Notes: generated by a model from the letters alone, not told the origin. A DNA stretch of 64,000 bases from Rhizobiaceae bacterium MnEN-MB40S (GCA_024343425.1 BRLC01000019.1:1-64000), one strand, 5' to 3'. Positions 25,977 through 35,775 are shown, numbered from the stretch's first letter. A program made the numbers and translations.

Positions 25977-27062
25977 TCACCCCGCCCGGAATGCGTCGCG
26001 CGGAAGCTCCGACAGGATTTCCGGACCGTCCTCGCGCAGGAAGACGATATCCTCGAGCCGGAGGCCAAAACGATCCGGCAGGTAGATGCCGGGCTCGATG
26101 GAATACACCATTCCGGGTTCAAGGATCGTCTCGGAAGTCGATGTAACCCATGGCGGCTCATGAGGTTCGATGCCCATGCCATGGCCGGTGCGATGTACGA
26201 AATACGGGCCGTATCCGGCGGCCGTGATCACATCCCGGGCCGCTTGATCGACGTCGCGCGCCCGCGCGCCCGGACGGGAAGCCGCGAGAGCGGCCTGCAC
26301 GGCGGCTTCCACAACGGCGTGCACGTCTTCGTACCCTTCCGGACTTTCGCCCACCACCACCATGCGCGTGATGTCGGAGGAAAAATCACCTTTCTGCGCG
26401 CCGATATCGATGACGATGGCGTCGCCCTCGCGGATCACGGTATTGCCAGTATGGTGATGGGGAAACGCTCCATTGCGGCCGGCGCCGACGATCCGGAACA
26501 GCGGCTTTGCGCCATGTTCGTCGAAAACCTTGCCGATGATGTCGGCCGCTTCCAGCTCGCGCATGCCGGGCCGGATGGCGTTGAAAGCGGCCTGCATGGC
26601 CTTGTCGGCGATGCCGGCGTTCATCTTCAGTTCGGCGAATTCGGCCTCGCTCTTCCTCATCCGCAGCGGACCAACGGTCGTGTCGGTAAAGTGATGTTTG
26701 GCGCCCGGCAGCGCGTCGAGCACGGACAGCGCGAAATCCGCGCGCATCGTCTCGTCAATGACGACGTTGCGCGCGCCTTTGGCGCCGACATGCGCCAGCG
26801 TCTTTTCGAGCGCGTCGGCCGGGCCGTCCGCGTCATCCCATTCGAAGAACGCGATATCCGTCGATTCCCGCGAACCTTCGGCGTTGAGGGCCGGCATCAG
26901 AAACGCCTCTTTCTCCGGACCGACCAACAGCATGCAGGGTCTTTCGTCCGCATGCGGATGGAAACCAAGCAGCCAGTGCATGTTGGGTCCCGGCCCGAGC
27001 GCCGCCAGATCCACCGAATTCTGCGCCATCGCCGCGCGCAGCGCCTGCATTTTTTCGCTCAT
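25977..27062 (-). CDS. M24 family metallopeptidase, Xaa-Pro dipeptidase-like
   Basis: This 361-residue protein has a creatinase-like N-terminal domain (1-130) and an M24 pita-bread domain (about 135-355). All five metal ligands are present: D219, D230, H294, E323 and E337. A full metal site argues for an aminopeptidase or prolidase rather than creatinase, which uses the same fold without metal. In this operon it may hydrolyse the open-chain or dipeptide product of the Hyu enzymes. That is inference. It lies 25 bp downstream of the racemase gene. Confidence 0.9.
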   Translation of the reverse strand: MSEKMQALRAAMAQNSVDLAALGPGPNMHWLLGFHPHADERPCMLLVGPEKEAFLMPALNAEGSRESTDIAFFEWDDADGPADALEKTLAHVGAKGARNVVIDETMRADFALSVLDALPGAKHHFTDTTVGPLRMRKSEAEFAELKMNAGIADKAMQAAFNAIRPGMRELEAADIIGKVFDEHGAKPLFRIVGAGRNGAFPHHHTGNTVIREGDAIVIDIGAQKGDFSSDITRMVVVGESPEGYEDVHAVVEAAVQAALAASRPGARARDVDQAARDVITAAGYGPYFVHRTGHGMGIEPHEPPWVTSTSETILEPGMVYSIEPGIYLPDRFGLRLEDIVFLREDGPEILSELPRDAFRAG

Positions 27063-27087
27063 CTCATTCCTCTTTTCTCTGATTCTA

Positions 27088-27915
27088 TCAGGCTGCTTCG
27101 CTCACCGCGGACGCAGCCTCGACCACGATGCGGTTGCCGAAGGCCTCGCCATCGTCGAACCCGCCGAAACGGGCGATTTCCTCTTCAGGCGGCGCTTCGC
27201 AGGACCATTTCCTGCTCGGTTTCCAGCCGCATTGGCGTTTCAGAAGCGCCGCATATTCGGCGCGTTTCAGCGCTGCGATCGACGGATCGATCACCGGCAC
27301 GCCGAGCAGTTTTTCCAGTTCCGTGTAGAACCCGACCTCCAGCGTACAGCCGAGGATCAGCGCCTCTGCATAATCGTCTTCGACCGCCTTGCGGCCGGCG
27401 TCGAGCAGGCATTGCGCGGTGCGGTCATGGTCTGTCTGGAAATCGTTGACCCCGAGCTCAACGTGATAGAAGCCCGAAAGCCGGGCGCCGTGGCCGTAGT
27501 CGCGGACATTTCCCTCCATCTGGTCGACCCATTTACGCCGCCCAACGATGACGCTGAACCGGTTGGCGAGGCTGACCGCGATCTCGCAGGAGGCGAAACA
27601 GGGCGCCGTCACCACCATCTCGCCGGAGATCTCGCGCGCATCATGCAGCGCCGTATCGTAGAAGCAGCCGATCGCAAGCGCATCGAACCCCTCGCGCGCA
27701 GCCGCCCGCACCGCGCGGATGATGCCGCGCGTGACGATCGCCTCGTAGGATCGGTACTCGATATGCGTGAACGCGCCGTCCGTCGCAGGAAGCGACGCAA
27801 CATGCACCTCCGTGCCGGGCAGCTTTCGTTCGCGCGCCATGTCGGCGAAGATTCCGTCATCGCCGCTGTGCCCGATCGGGTTGAGATACATGATCTTCAC
27901 AGGCGCATTGGCCAT
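27088..27915 (-). CDS. Aspartate/glutamate/hydantoin racemase family protein
   Basis: This 275-residue protein of the Asp/Glu/hydantoin racemase superfamily has the two catalytic cysteines seen as ALAIGCFYD (about C84) and LILGCTLE (about C198). The N-terminal IMYLNPIGHSGDD resembles hydantoin racemases (HyuE), which start NPN or NP. Hydantoin racemase would let the pathway use both enantiomers of a 5-substituted hydantoin. It sits between the HyuB and M24 genes in the same operon, with short gaps on each side. The C-terminal 40 residues extend past the usual family length of about 240. Confidence 0.85.
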   Translation of the reverse strand: MANAPVKIMYLNPIGHSGDDGIFADMARERKLPGTEVHVASLPATDGAFTHIEYRSYEAIVTRGIIRAVRAAAREGFDALAIGCFYDTALHDAREISGEMVVTAPCFASCEIAVSLANRFSVIVGRRKWVDQMEGNVRDYGHGARLSGFYHVELGVNDFQTDHDRTAQCLLDAGRKAVEDDYAEALILGCTLEVGFYTELEKLLGVPVIDPSIAALKRAEYAALLKRQCGWKPSRKWSCEAPPEEEIARFGGFDDGEAFGNRIVVEAASAVSEAA

Positions 27916-27936
27916 GTCCGTTCCTCCCGTTTTCGC

Positions 27937-29601
27937 TCAGACCTTGACGCCGTAGACCTCGAGAGCCCGTTCGGCGCTTAAAAGCCCGTTCTTCACGTCG
28001 CTGCGCACCTTGTCCGGATCGCGCTCCTTCGGATCGCCCAATCCGGCGCCATTGCCGGTAACGACGCGAATGACGTCGTCGCGATGCGTGGCGAGACCCG
28101 ACACGAAGGCGAACCGCTCCGGCTCTCCCTCCTTTGGCCGAAACTCGACATAGTTGGGCGAGCCGTCATGGCCGCCCTCGACGCCCCAGGCCGGGAATTT
28201 CGACCGTGTGTAGCCGGCGGTGAGAAAGCCGTTGTCGGCGCGCACCCGGTAATCCATCACGATGCCGCGCCCGCCGGTGAACTTGCCCTCGCCGCCCGGC
28301 TCCATGTTCAGCCGCAGCTGGTCGACATAGAGCCCGTTGCGAGCTTCGTTGATCTCGGCAGGGCAATTATAGGTCTCGCCGTGGAAACCGCAGAAGACGG
28401 CGCTGTTGCCGTCGCCCTGGCGGCTCGCGCCCCAGCCGCCTAGCTGCGGTTCGATGATCGTGTACTGCCGCCCGGTGTCCGGATGAATGCCTCCGATGAA
28501 CGTGCCGCAAACGGATGCGAAATGGCCGGCCGCGAGGCGATCCGGCATATGCGCGGCGAGACACCGCCACATGATGTCGTAGACCCGAAGTTCGATCTCG
28601 TAATAGAAGCCGATCGGCGCCGGCTCCTTCGCATGGAAAACCGAGCCCTCGCGCGTCAGCAGATTGATCGGCCGGAACGAGCCGCCATTCGCCGGCGAAT
28701 AGGGGTCCGTCAGCGATTTGAAGATCATCTGCGCCGCCACCATCACGCCGTCGCGGCTGGTGTTGACCGGATTGTTCGACTGGTCGGGATTGTCGCGCAG
28801 ATCGACAAGGAACTCGTCCGGCCCGATGGTGATCTTGACGTTGAAGGTCCGGCCGTCGTCCTGCTCTTCCGACAGTTCAAACGTTCCCTGGGGCAGTTCG
28901 GCAAGCGCTGCGCGCGACACCTTCTCGCCGAAATCCATGAAGGATTCCATGGCGCGCTCGAAGGTCGCCGTGCCGTATTTGGCGGCGATCTCGCGCAACC
29001 GCTTGTCGCCGACGCGCACGGAGGCGATCGCCGCCCAGACGTCGCCTTCCAGCACGTCGGGCATACGGGAGTTGACCTTGATGATATCCATCACCGGCTT
29101 GATCAGCTCGCCCTTCGAGATGACCTTGACCGCCGGAAGGCGCAGCCCTTCCTGGAAGATCTCGGTCGCCTCGCCGGACAGCGATCCGGGAGCCATGCCG
29201 CCGACATCGGAATTGTGCGCGATATTCGCCGTCCAGGCGATGATGCGGCCGTCGGCGAAAACCGGCATCGCCACCACGATGTCGTTCAGGTGGGTCACCC
29301 CGCCGTAATACGGGTCGTTCGTCACGAAGACGTCGCCGGGTTCGACGTCGCCGGGCTTGTCGAACTTGGCGATGATGACCTGCACCGCCTTGTCGAGAAC
29401 CCCGATAAAGGCCGGAATGCCGGCGCCGGACGAGGCGAGCATGCCCTTGGCGTCCATGATGCCGGTGCCCATGTCGAGCACCTCGTAGATGATCGAGCTC
29501 ATCGCCGTCTTGCGCATGGCGGCGAACATCTCGTCGGCCGTCGCCTGCAGGGAGTTCTGGATGATTTCCAGGGTGATCGGATCGTTCGTCGGATTGCTCA
29601 C
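27937..29601 (-). CDS. Hydantoinase/oxoprolinase B subunit (HyuB)
   Basis: This 554-residue HyuB subunit starts with GTG at 29601, supported by GGGAGG 6 bp upstream. Signatures are IIYEVLDMGTGIMDAKG, GDVFVTNDPYYGGVTHLNDIVVAMP, HNSDVGG and QLGGWGAS. With HyuA it would catalyse ATP-dependent opening of a cyclic amide such as N-methylhydantoin or 5-oxoproline. It begins 12 bp after the hyuA stop. The C-terminal tail (KNGLLSAERALEVYGVKV) is typical of HyuB proteins of this branch. Confidence 0.92.
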   Translation of the reverse strand: MSNPTNDPITLEIIQNSLQATADEMFAAMRKTAMSSIIYEVLDMGTGIMDAKGMLASSGAGIPAFIGVLDKAVQVIIAKFDKPGDVEPGDVFVTNDPYYGGVTHLNDIVVAMPVFADGRIIAWTANIAHNSDVGGMAPGSLSGEATEIFQEGLRLPAVKVISKGELIKPVMDIIKVNSRMPDVLEGDVWAAIASVRVGDKRLREIAAKYGTATFERAMESFMDFGEKVSRAALAELPQGTFELSEEQDDGRTFNVKITIGPDEFLVDLRDNPDQSNNPVNTSRDGVMVAAQMIFKSLTDPYSPANGGSFRPINLLTREGSVFHAKEPAPIGFYYEIELRVYDIMWRCLAAHMPDRLAAGHFASVCGTFIGGIHPDTGRQYTIIEPQLGGWGASRQGDGNSAVFCGFHGETYNCPAEINEARNGLYVDQLRLNMEPGGEGKFTGGRGIVMDYRVRADNGFLTAGYTRSKFPAWGVEGGHDGSPNYVEFRPKEGEPERFAFVSGLATHRDDVIRVVTGNGAGLGDPKERDPDKVRSDVKNGLLSAERALEVYGVKV

Positions 29602-29613
29602 AATACGCCTCCC

Positions 29614-31686
29614 TCAAACCTTCATGTCGATGTGGATATTGCCGTAGGCGTCGATGTCGACGCCGCAGCCCGGATTGACGACGACGGTCGTGCCCGGATC
29701 CTCGATAATCGCCGGTCCGGTGAATTTCATGCCCGGCTTGAGCTTCAAGCCGTCATAGATCGCGCTGTCGTGGCTGCCTTCGAGCGCGAAATCGACCTCG
29801 CGCCGGCCTTTCAGCGCGGCGGATGCGTCGGCGTCGCCCAACGGCTCCGGCTTCATGGTCAGCTTGCCGACCTCGGCGGAGGCGACGAGATGAATGCCGA
29901 CCATCTCGACCGGCGCATCGAGCCGGTAGGTGTATTCCCGCTCGTAGGTCTCGTGGAACAGGTCGCGGATCTTCGCGAGGTCCGCATCGGTCACCTTGCC
30001 TTCGGGAAGTAGCACTTCCGTCGTGTGCTCCTGGTTCTGGTAGCGGAACTTGCCGTAGCGCAGGAAGGTGACCTTCGCCGGATCGATTCCCTCGTCCGCG
30101 AACTGCTTGCGGGCGCCTTCTTCGGTTTCCGCGAACAGGGATTCGATGCTGTCCGCCCCGCCGGCTTCCAGATCGACCAGCCGGGTGATGAAATAGTCGC
30201 GCCGAAGATCCGACATCATCATGCCCCAGGCCGAGAAGACGGAAGCGCCCGCCGGCACCACGACCTTCTTGACGCCGAGTTCCGAGGCGAGCGCCACGGC
30301 GTGCATGGCGCCGCCGCCGCCGAAGGCGACCAGCGTGAAGTCGCGCGGGTCGAAGCCGCGATTGAGCGAGACGAGTTTCAGCGCGTTGACCATGTTGTTG
30401 TTGGCGATGCGCACGATGCCGCGCGCGGCTTCCGCCGCATCGACCCCAAGCTTGTCGGCGACCGCCTCGATGGCGCGGCCCGCGGATTCCATGTCGGCGT
30501 CGATCGCGCCGCCGCAGAAATAGTCCCTGTTGATCCGGCCGAGCCACAGATTGGCGTCCGTGGTGGTCGCTTCCGTTCCGCCCTTGCCGTAGGCGGCCGG
30601 TCCCGGCAGCGCGCCGGCCGATTGCGGACCGACATGCAGCTTGCCAAAATCGTCGACCCAGGCGATCGAACCGCCGCCATTGCCGATCTCGACGAGATCG
30701 ACCACCGGCACCATGATCGGATAGCCGGCGGACGTCCGGTCGCGCTCGATCCAGTAGTCGGTCATGATCTTGACCTGCCCGTCCTCGATCAGCGAGCATT
30801 TGGCCGTCGTCCCGCCGATATCAAGCGCCAGCACGTTGGTCTCGCCGATCAGCTTGCCGAGTTCGGCCGCGCCCCAGAAGCCGGACGCCGGGCCGGATTC
30901 CACCATGGTGATGGGAATGCGCGACACCGCTTCAAGCGAATCCACGCCACAATTCGACTGCATGATATAGGGACTGCCCGAAAAGCCGCGTCCGGCGAGG
31001 CCGTCCTGCAGCCGTTTCAGGTAACGCTCGGCCGTTGGCTGTACGTACGCCGAAAGCACCGCCGTGTTGGTGCGTTCGTATTCGCGCCATTCGCGGGTGA
31101 TCTGGTGCGAGGACACGACAGAGACCTCGGGCCAGAGCTTACCGATCTCTGCGACCACGGTCTGTTCGTGCCCCGGATTCGCATAGGAATGCAGGAAGCA
31201 CACCGCAACGGCTTCAACGCCTTCAGCGCGGAAATCATCCAGGATCGCGCCAAGACCCGACATGTCGAGGGGTTTAAGTTCCTCGCCCTTGTAACTCATG
31301 CGGCCGGGCAGTTCGCGGCGCAGATAGCGCTGCACGAAGGGCGCAGGCTTGCGATAGTGGAGATTGAAGAAGTCGGGCCGGTTGCCGCGCGCGATCTCCA
31401 GGATGTCGCGGAAGCCGTCAGTGGTGATCAGGCCGACCTTCACGCCCTTGCGCTCGGTCAGCGCGTTGATGACGACGGTGGTGCCGTGCGCGAGAAAATC
31501 GATCTCGGAGGGGTCGAGCCCGCCCTTTTCCAGAACGTTCAGCACGCCCTGTTCGAAATTCGGCGGCGTCGTGTCCGACTTGGCGGTCCGGATGGTCGCA
31601 TTGCCGTTTTCATCCGTTTCGAAGCAGACGAGATCGGTGAACGTTCCGCCCACATCCGTCGCAACCCGCATCGTTGAGCCCGTCAT
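29614..31686 (-). CDS. Hydantoinase/oxoprolinase A subunit (HyuA)
   Basis: This 690-residue HyuA subunit has the nucleotide-binding motif ATDVGGTFTDLVCF (about 8-21). It also has DFLAHGTTVVINALTERKG and a second phosphate motif, LALDIGGTTAKCSLI (about 288-302). The tail IIEDPGTTVVVNPGCGVDID is the HyuA C-terminal pattern. I chose the ATG at 31686 because it overlaps the GAF gene stop by 4 bp (ATGA) and sits just before the first beta strand. With HyuB it forms the ATP-dependent cyclic amidase of the operon. Confidence 0.93.
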   Translation of the reverse strand: MTGSTMRVATDVGGTFTDLVCFETDENGNATIRTAKSDTTPPNFEQGVLNVLEKGGLDPSEIDFLAHGTTVVINALTERKGVKVGLITTDGFRDILEIARGNRPDFFNLHYRKPAPFVQRYLRRELPGRMSYKGEELKPLDMSGLGAILDDFRAEGVEAVAVCFLHSYANPGHEQTVVAEIGKLWPEVSVVSSHQITREWREYERTNTAVLSAYVQPTAERYLKRLQDGLAGRGFSGSPYIMQSNCGVDSLEAVSRIPITMVESGPASGFWGAAELGKLIGETNVLALDIGGTTAKCSLIEDGQVKIMTDYWIERDRTSAGYPIMVPVVDLVEIGNGGGSIAWVDDFGKLHVGPQSAGALPGPAAYGKGGTEATTTDANLWLGRINRDYFCGGAIDADMESAGRAIEAVADKLGVDAAEAARGIVRIANNNMVNALKLVSLNRGFDPRDFTLVAFGGGGAMHAVALASELGVKKVVVPAGASVFSAWGMMMSDLRRDYFITRLVDLEAGGADSIESLFAETEEGARKQFADEGIDPAKVTFLRYGKFRYQNQEHTTEVLLPEGKVTDADLAKIRDLFHETYEREYTYRLDAPVEMVGIHLVASAEVGKLTMKPEPLGDADASAALKGRREVDFALEGSHDSAIYDGLKLKPGMKFTGPAIIEDPGTTVVVNPGCGVDIDAYGNIHIDMKV

Positions 31687-32192
31687 TGCTGAACTCCATT
31701 GTTTTCGATTAATCGTTGCAGGAGAAAGCAAATCGAGCCCGGCAGTTTCAGCGCCTCGGCCGCCTCCACCCTCTCTGCGTTGTAGTAGCCCTTCTCATGC
31801 AGGCAGTTGATGGTGCCGAGCACCTCGCCGCAGACTTCCACCGGAATGTTGACGACGGATTCGCAGCCAAGCGACCGGATCAGTTCATGATCGGGGAAAA
31901 CTTCCGCAATGCCCTCGATATCGTTGGCGACGAAGTTCTGTCGGCCGTCCAGGACGTGGCGGCTCCAGTCGCTGCTGTCCATGCCCTTCTTGCCGGAGAT
32001 CGGGTAGGCGTCGGGCATGTTGCTGTAGAGCCGCCGCGCCTCACCCGATGCGCGATCAAAGGTCATCAGGGTGAACAGCTTGGCGCCGACGATCGTGTCG
32101 GCGAGCGTCTCCAGAGCTGCGAAAGCGCCGGTTTCGTCGCCGGATTTCGCGGTCGATCGGTAGAACGTGTCGAACAGTCCTTCAACTGTCAT
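31683..32192 (-). CDS. Stand-alone GAF domain protein
   Basis: This 169-residue protein consists of one GAF domain (about 12-160). The core SSDWSRHVLDGRQNFVANDIEGIAEVFPDHELIRSLGCESVVNIPV is followed by GEVLGTINCLHEKGYY. GAF domains bind small ligands or redox cofactors. There is no output domain, so it may be a ligand sensor, a free-methionine-sulfoxide-reductase relative, or an enzyme accessory. Cysteines include those in SLGCES, VEVCGE and TINCLH, which leaves a redox role open. It is overlapped at both ends by transporter and hyuA genes, so it is firmly part of the operon. Confidence 0.82.
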   Translation of the reverse strand: MTVEGLFDTFYRSTAKSGDETGAFAALETLADTIVGAKLFTLMTFDRASGEARRLYSNMPDAYPISGKKGMDSSDWSRHVLDGRQNFVANDIEGIAEVFPDHELIRSLGCESVVNIPVEVCGEVLGTINCLHEKGYYNAERVEAAEALKLPGSICFLLQRLIENNGVQQ

Positions 32193-33009
32193 TCGTTTCC
32201 TCCATCAGGGAGCGGCGCAGGGTCTCCTCCTCGTCCGAAACAATCGGAATGGCCGAGATCAGGCGTCGCGTGTAGGGGTTTTCAGGATTTATGAAGATCG
32301 TTTCCGTGTCGGATTCCTCGACGAGTTTCCCCTTCTCGAAGACGGCGACACGGTCCGCGATATTGCGGACCACACCCAGATCATGGGTGATGAACACATA
32401 GGTCAGATCGCGCCGGCGCCGCAGTTCGTCGAGCATGCGCAGAACGCGGGCCTGCACCAGAACGTCGAGCGCCGACGTCGGTTCGTCCAGCACGACGATT
32501 TCCGGTTCGCAGGCGAGCGCCCGGGCGACGGCCACGCGCTGGCGCTGGCCGCCGGACAGCGCCGCCGGATAGCGCGCCGCGAAATCGGACGGCAGGCCGA
32601 CCTCTTCCAGAAGCGCGCCGACCCGCTCCTTGCGCCCCTGGCGATCGCCGATGTCGTGGACGTCGAGCGCCAGCCTCAGCGAGGCGCCGACCGTCCGCCT
32701 CGGATTGAGCGAGGACAGCGGGTTCTGCTGCACGAGCTGGATCATGCGTCTGAGCGGCAGCGTGCGATGACCGGGCAGAAGGTTTCCGTCGAGATAGAGA
32801 TCGCCCGTCGTCGGCTGGTGAATGCCGAGCAGCAGATTGGCGAGCGTGCTCTTTCCGGAACCGCTTTCGCCGACCACGGCCAGGCACTGGCCGCGCATCA
32901 CCTTGAGCGATACGGACTCCAGCGCCTTGACCCGGTGTTCGCCGCTGATGAAAGTCTTCGAGACGTTGCGCACGTCGAGAACAGGCGTGGCTTGATCGAC
33001 AGCGCTCAT
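32182..33009 (-). CDS. Oligopeptide-type ABC transporter ATP-binding protein (DppF-like)
   Basis: This 275-residue ATPase has Walker A GESGSGKST (about 45-53), signature LSGGQRQRVAVARAL, Walker B IVVLDEPTSALD and FITHDLGVVRNIADRV. It is the second of two paired ATPases in a Dpp/Opp-type importer. The start overlaps the upstream ATPase stop by 4 bp, and the 3' end overlaps the GAF gene by 11 bp. It is slightly short because the C-terminal oligopeptide extension is reduced. Confidence 0.92.
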   Translation of the reverse strand: MSAVDQATPVLDVRNVSKTFISGEHRVKALESVSLKVMRGQCLAVVGESGSGKSTLANLLLGIHQPTTGDLYLDGNLLPGHRTLPLRRMIQLVQQNPLSSLNPRRTVGASLRLALDVHDIGDRQGRKERVGALLEEVGLPSDFAARYPAALSGGQRQRVAVARALACEPEIVVLDEPTSALDVLVQARVLRMLDELRRRRDLTYVFITHDLGVVRNIADRVAVFEKGKLVEESDTETIFINPENPYTRRLISAIPIVSDEEETLRRSLMEETNDS

Positions 33010-33884
33010 GAGGACGCCTCCGTCGCCGGGTGCACGACGATCGGCTCGGAGAAACTCTCCGACCGGTCCGGAATTTCCGGAATGCCGCCGCCGGTGATCT
33101 TCGGCACCGCGGCCATCAGCGCGCGCGTATAGGCATGACCGGGATCGGAGAAGAGCGCGTGGGTCGGCCCCTCCTCGACGATATTGCCCTTGTAGATCAC
33201 GTAGACCCGGTCGGCGAATTCACGCACCACGCCCAGATTGTGGGAAATGAAGAGAACCGACGTGTGTTTGCGCTCAACGAGGTCGCGCATCAGATGCAGG
33301 GTCTGCGCCTGCACAGTGACGTCGAGCGCCGTTCCCGGCTCGTCGGCGATCAGCAGCTTCGGCTCGTTGGCGAGCGCCATGGCGATCATCACCCGCTGGT
33401 TCATGCCGCCGGAGAGCTGGAACGAATAGGAATCGAGCACCCTTTTCGCATCCTCGATCGAGACGTCGCGCAGCGCCTCCGATGCGCGCTCGCGCGCGGC
33501 GGCCCGCGTGATCTTCGGATCGCGGCGCTTCAGCACTTCGTGGAACTGGACATCGATCGGATAGACCGGGTTGAGCGACGAGGTCGGATCCTGGAAGATC
33601 ATCGAAATGTCGGTTCCGCGCAGCCTGTGGCGCGCCTTGGCAGGCATCGCCTCGAGATCCCGTCCGTCGAACTCGACGGCGCCGGAAACGCGGGTCGAGC
33701 GCTGTTCCTGCAGAAGCCCCAGGATGATGCGCGCCGTCACCGACTTGCCCGAACCGCTCTCGCCGACCAGCGCCACCTTCTCGCCCCGGGCGACATTCAG
33801 CGATATCCCGTGCAGAACCCGGTTCTCGCCCTCGAAGCCGCGGAAGGAGAGCGTCAGGTCGCGAATGTCGAGAAGAGCGGTCAT
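33006..33884 (-). CDS. Oligopeptide-type ABC transporter ATP-binding protein (DppD-like)
   Basis: This 292-residue ATPase has Walker A GESGSGKSV, signature LSGGMNQRVMIAMAL, Walker B LLIADEPGTALDVTVQ and FISHNLGVVREFADRV. The C-terminal EEGPTHALFSDPGHAYTRALMAAVPKI segment is typical of DppD/OppD. I chose the ATG at 33884, which overlaps the DppC stop by 4 bp. GTALD replaces the usual TTALD after Walker B, a conservative change. Confidence 0.92.
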   Translation of the reverse strand: MTALLDIRDLTLSFRGFEGENRVLHGISLNVARGEKVALVGESGSGKSVTARIILGLLQEQRSTRVSGAVEFDGRDLEAMPAKARHRLRGTDISMIFQDPTSSLNPVYPIDVQFHEVLKRRDPKITRAAARERASEALRDVSIEDAKRVLDSYSFQLSGGMNQRVMIAMALANEPKLLIADEPGTALDVTVQAQTLHLMRDLVERKHTSVLFISHNLGVVREFADRVYVIYKGNIVEEGPTHALFSDPGHAYTRALMAAVPKITGGGIPEIPDRSESFSEPIVVHPATEASS

Positions 33885-34714
33885 TGATCGCTCCCCAGCA
33901 CCTGGCGAAGCGCGTCGCCGACGAGATTGAAGCCGAACACCGCGATCAGAATCGCCAGCGACGGAAACACCGTCAGCCACCAACTGTCCGGCAGGTAGTT
34001 GCCGCCTTCGGCGACCATCGAACCCAGATCCGGCGTCGGCGCCTGGACGCCAAGGCCAAGGAAGGACAGCGACGAGGCGATCAGGATGACGAAACCCAGA
34101 TCCAGCGTCATCTTGGTGACGACCGACGGCACGCAGTTCGGCAGGATCTCCATGAACATGATGTGGAGCCGCGACGCGCCGATGATCTGCGCCGCCAGAA
34201 CATAGCCTTCCTGCGCTTCAGATCGTGTCACGTTGTAGACGAGCCGCGCGTACCAGGGCCACCACATCGCCGTCACCGCAAGCATGCCGTTCGTCAGCGT
34301 CGGCTCCAGCACGCCCATGATCGCCATTGCGAGCACCAGCGGCGGGATCGACAGGAACACATCGGTCAAACGCATCAGGACAAAATCCACCCAGCCGCCG
34401 AGATAGCCGGCGGCGAGCCCGATCGTCACGCCGATCGGCACGGCGATCGCCAGAACCACGACGCCGAGCATCAGCGAGATGCGATAGGCGTAGAGAATGC
34501 GGGAAAACAGGTCGCGTCCGACAAGATCGGTGCCGAAGATGTTCGGCCAGTGCGGCGGCTGGTTGAAATTGGTGAAATCCACCACGGCGCCCCGATGCTC
34601 GGGAAACGGCGCGATGAAATCGGCGAAGACAGCCGAGAACACCACGACGCCGATCAGGATCAGCCCGATCAGCGACATCGGATTGGACGCCAGGATCAGG
34701 AAGGTGCGCTTCAT
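33881..34714 (-). CDS. Oligopeptide-type ABC transporter permease (DppC-like)
   Basis: This 277-residue membrane protein has about six membrane helices and an N-terminal OppC_N segment. The EAA loop is VRSEAQEGYVLAAQIIGASRLHIMFMEILPN-like (near residues 160-190). HWPNIFGTDLVGRDLFSRILYAYRISL is the classic DppC signature. It overlaps both neighbours by 4 bp (ATGA). Confidence 0.93.
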   Translation of the reverse strand: MKRTFLILASNPMSLIGLILIGVVVFSAVFADFIAPFPEHRGAVVDFTNFNQPPHWPNIFGTDLVGRDLFSRILYAYRISLMLGVVVLAIAVPIGVTIGLAAGYLGGWVDFVLMRLTDVFLSIPPLVLAMAIMGVLEPTLTNGMLAVTAMWWPWYARLVYNVTRSEAQEGYVLAAQIIGASRLHIMFMEILPNCVPSVVTKMTLDLGFVILIASSLSFLGLGVQAPTPDLGSMVAEGGNYLPDSWWLTVFPSLAILIAVFGFNLVGDALRQVLGSDQ

Positions 34715-35745
34715 GAGCGGCCTCCACTATTGGCGAGCCTGATGCGCGGATTGATATAGGCGATCAGCAGATCGACGATGATGTTGACGATCAGAAACAT
34801 GGCCGAGATGACGAGCACCGTGCCGACGATGGCGTTGAGATCCTTGCGCAGGATCACCTGCACGCCGTAACGCGACAGCCCCGGCCAGGCGAACACCGCC
34901 TCGACCAGGAAGGCGTTGCCGAGCATCGCCGCGAAATCGAGACCGATGATCGTCAGCGACGGGATGAGCGACGGCCGGAAGGCGAACTTGTTGGCGATGC
35001 GCCGCGGCGCGAAACCGTAGGATTCCGCCATTTCGATATAGGGCTTGTCATAGGTCTCGACCATGTTGGCGCGGGTGAGCCGCGCCGCCTGGCCGATGCC
35101 CGAGAGCGCCAGCGCGAAGGCCGGCAATATGATGTGATGCAACGCGTTGAAGAAGGCCTTGAAATCGCCGTCGAGCAGGGAATCCACGAGCAGGAAGCCG
35201 GTGACGCGATGCGGCGTCGGTATCGTGTCGGAGATCTGTCCTGCGATCGGGAAGAGCGGCAGGAAAAACGCGAAGAGCAGCATCAGGATCACCGCCCAGA
35301 CGAAGCTGGGCGCCGAGACGCCGAGCAGAGAGACGACGCGAATGAGGCTGTCGGCCATGCGGCCGCGATAGCGCGCAGACAAAATGCCGAGCGGAATGCC
35401 GAGGCCAACCATGAAGACGCCAGCGACGAAGACGAGTTCGAGCGTGGCCGGCAGAAACTGGGCGATGTCGGTCGTCACCGGCCGGTTCGTATAGAGCGAT
35501 ATTCCGAGGTCGCCATGCGCCAGGTTGCGCACGAAATAGCCGTACTGGACCCAGACCGGATCCTCCAGATGCAGCTTCTGTCTGAGTTGCTCAACCTGCT
35601 CGGCCGTCGCGTTCGGCCCCAGCGCGATGCGCGCGGGGTCGCCCGGTATGACCCGGGCGATCATGAAGATCAGCATGGAGACGCCGATCAGCACGATGAC
35701 CGATATCGAAAGCCGCTTCGCAAGGAGCCGGACGACGGGTGACAT
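34711..35745 (-). CDS. Oligopeptide-type ABC transporter permease (DppB-like)
   Basis: This 344-residue membrane protein begins VVRLLAKRLSISVIVLIGVSMLIFMIARVIPGDPAR, the standard DppB N-terminus (GDPA motif near residue 30). It ends with helix and NPRIRL typical of the family. I chose the ATG at 35745. The upstream in-frame extension lies in the structured intercistronic region. It overlaps dppC by 4 bp and is separated from the binding-protein gene by 99 bp of strong hairpins. Confidence 0.92.
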   Translation of the reverse strand: MSPVVRLLAKRLSISVIVLIGVSMLIFMIARVIPGDPARIALGPNATAEQVEQLRQKLHLEDPVWVQYGYFVRNLAHGDLGISLYTNRPVTTDIAQFLPATLELVFVAGVFMVGLGIPLGILSARYRGRMADSLIRVVSLLGVSAPSFVWAVILMLLFAFFLPLFPIAGQISDTIPTPHRVTGFLLVDSLLDGDFKAFFNALHHIILPAFALALSGIGQAARLTRANMVETYDKPYIEMAESYGFAPRRIANKFAFRPSLIPSLTIIGLDFAAMLGNAFLVEAVFAWPGLSRYGVQVILRKDLNAIVGTVLVISAMFLIVNIIVDLLIAYINPRIRLANSGGRS

Positions 35746-35775
35746 GAAACTTCTTCTGCCAGCAGGAAAGGGCGC

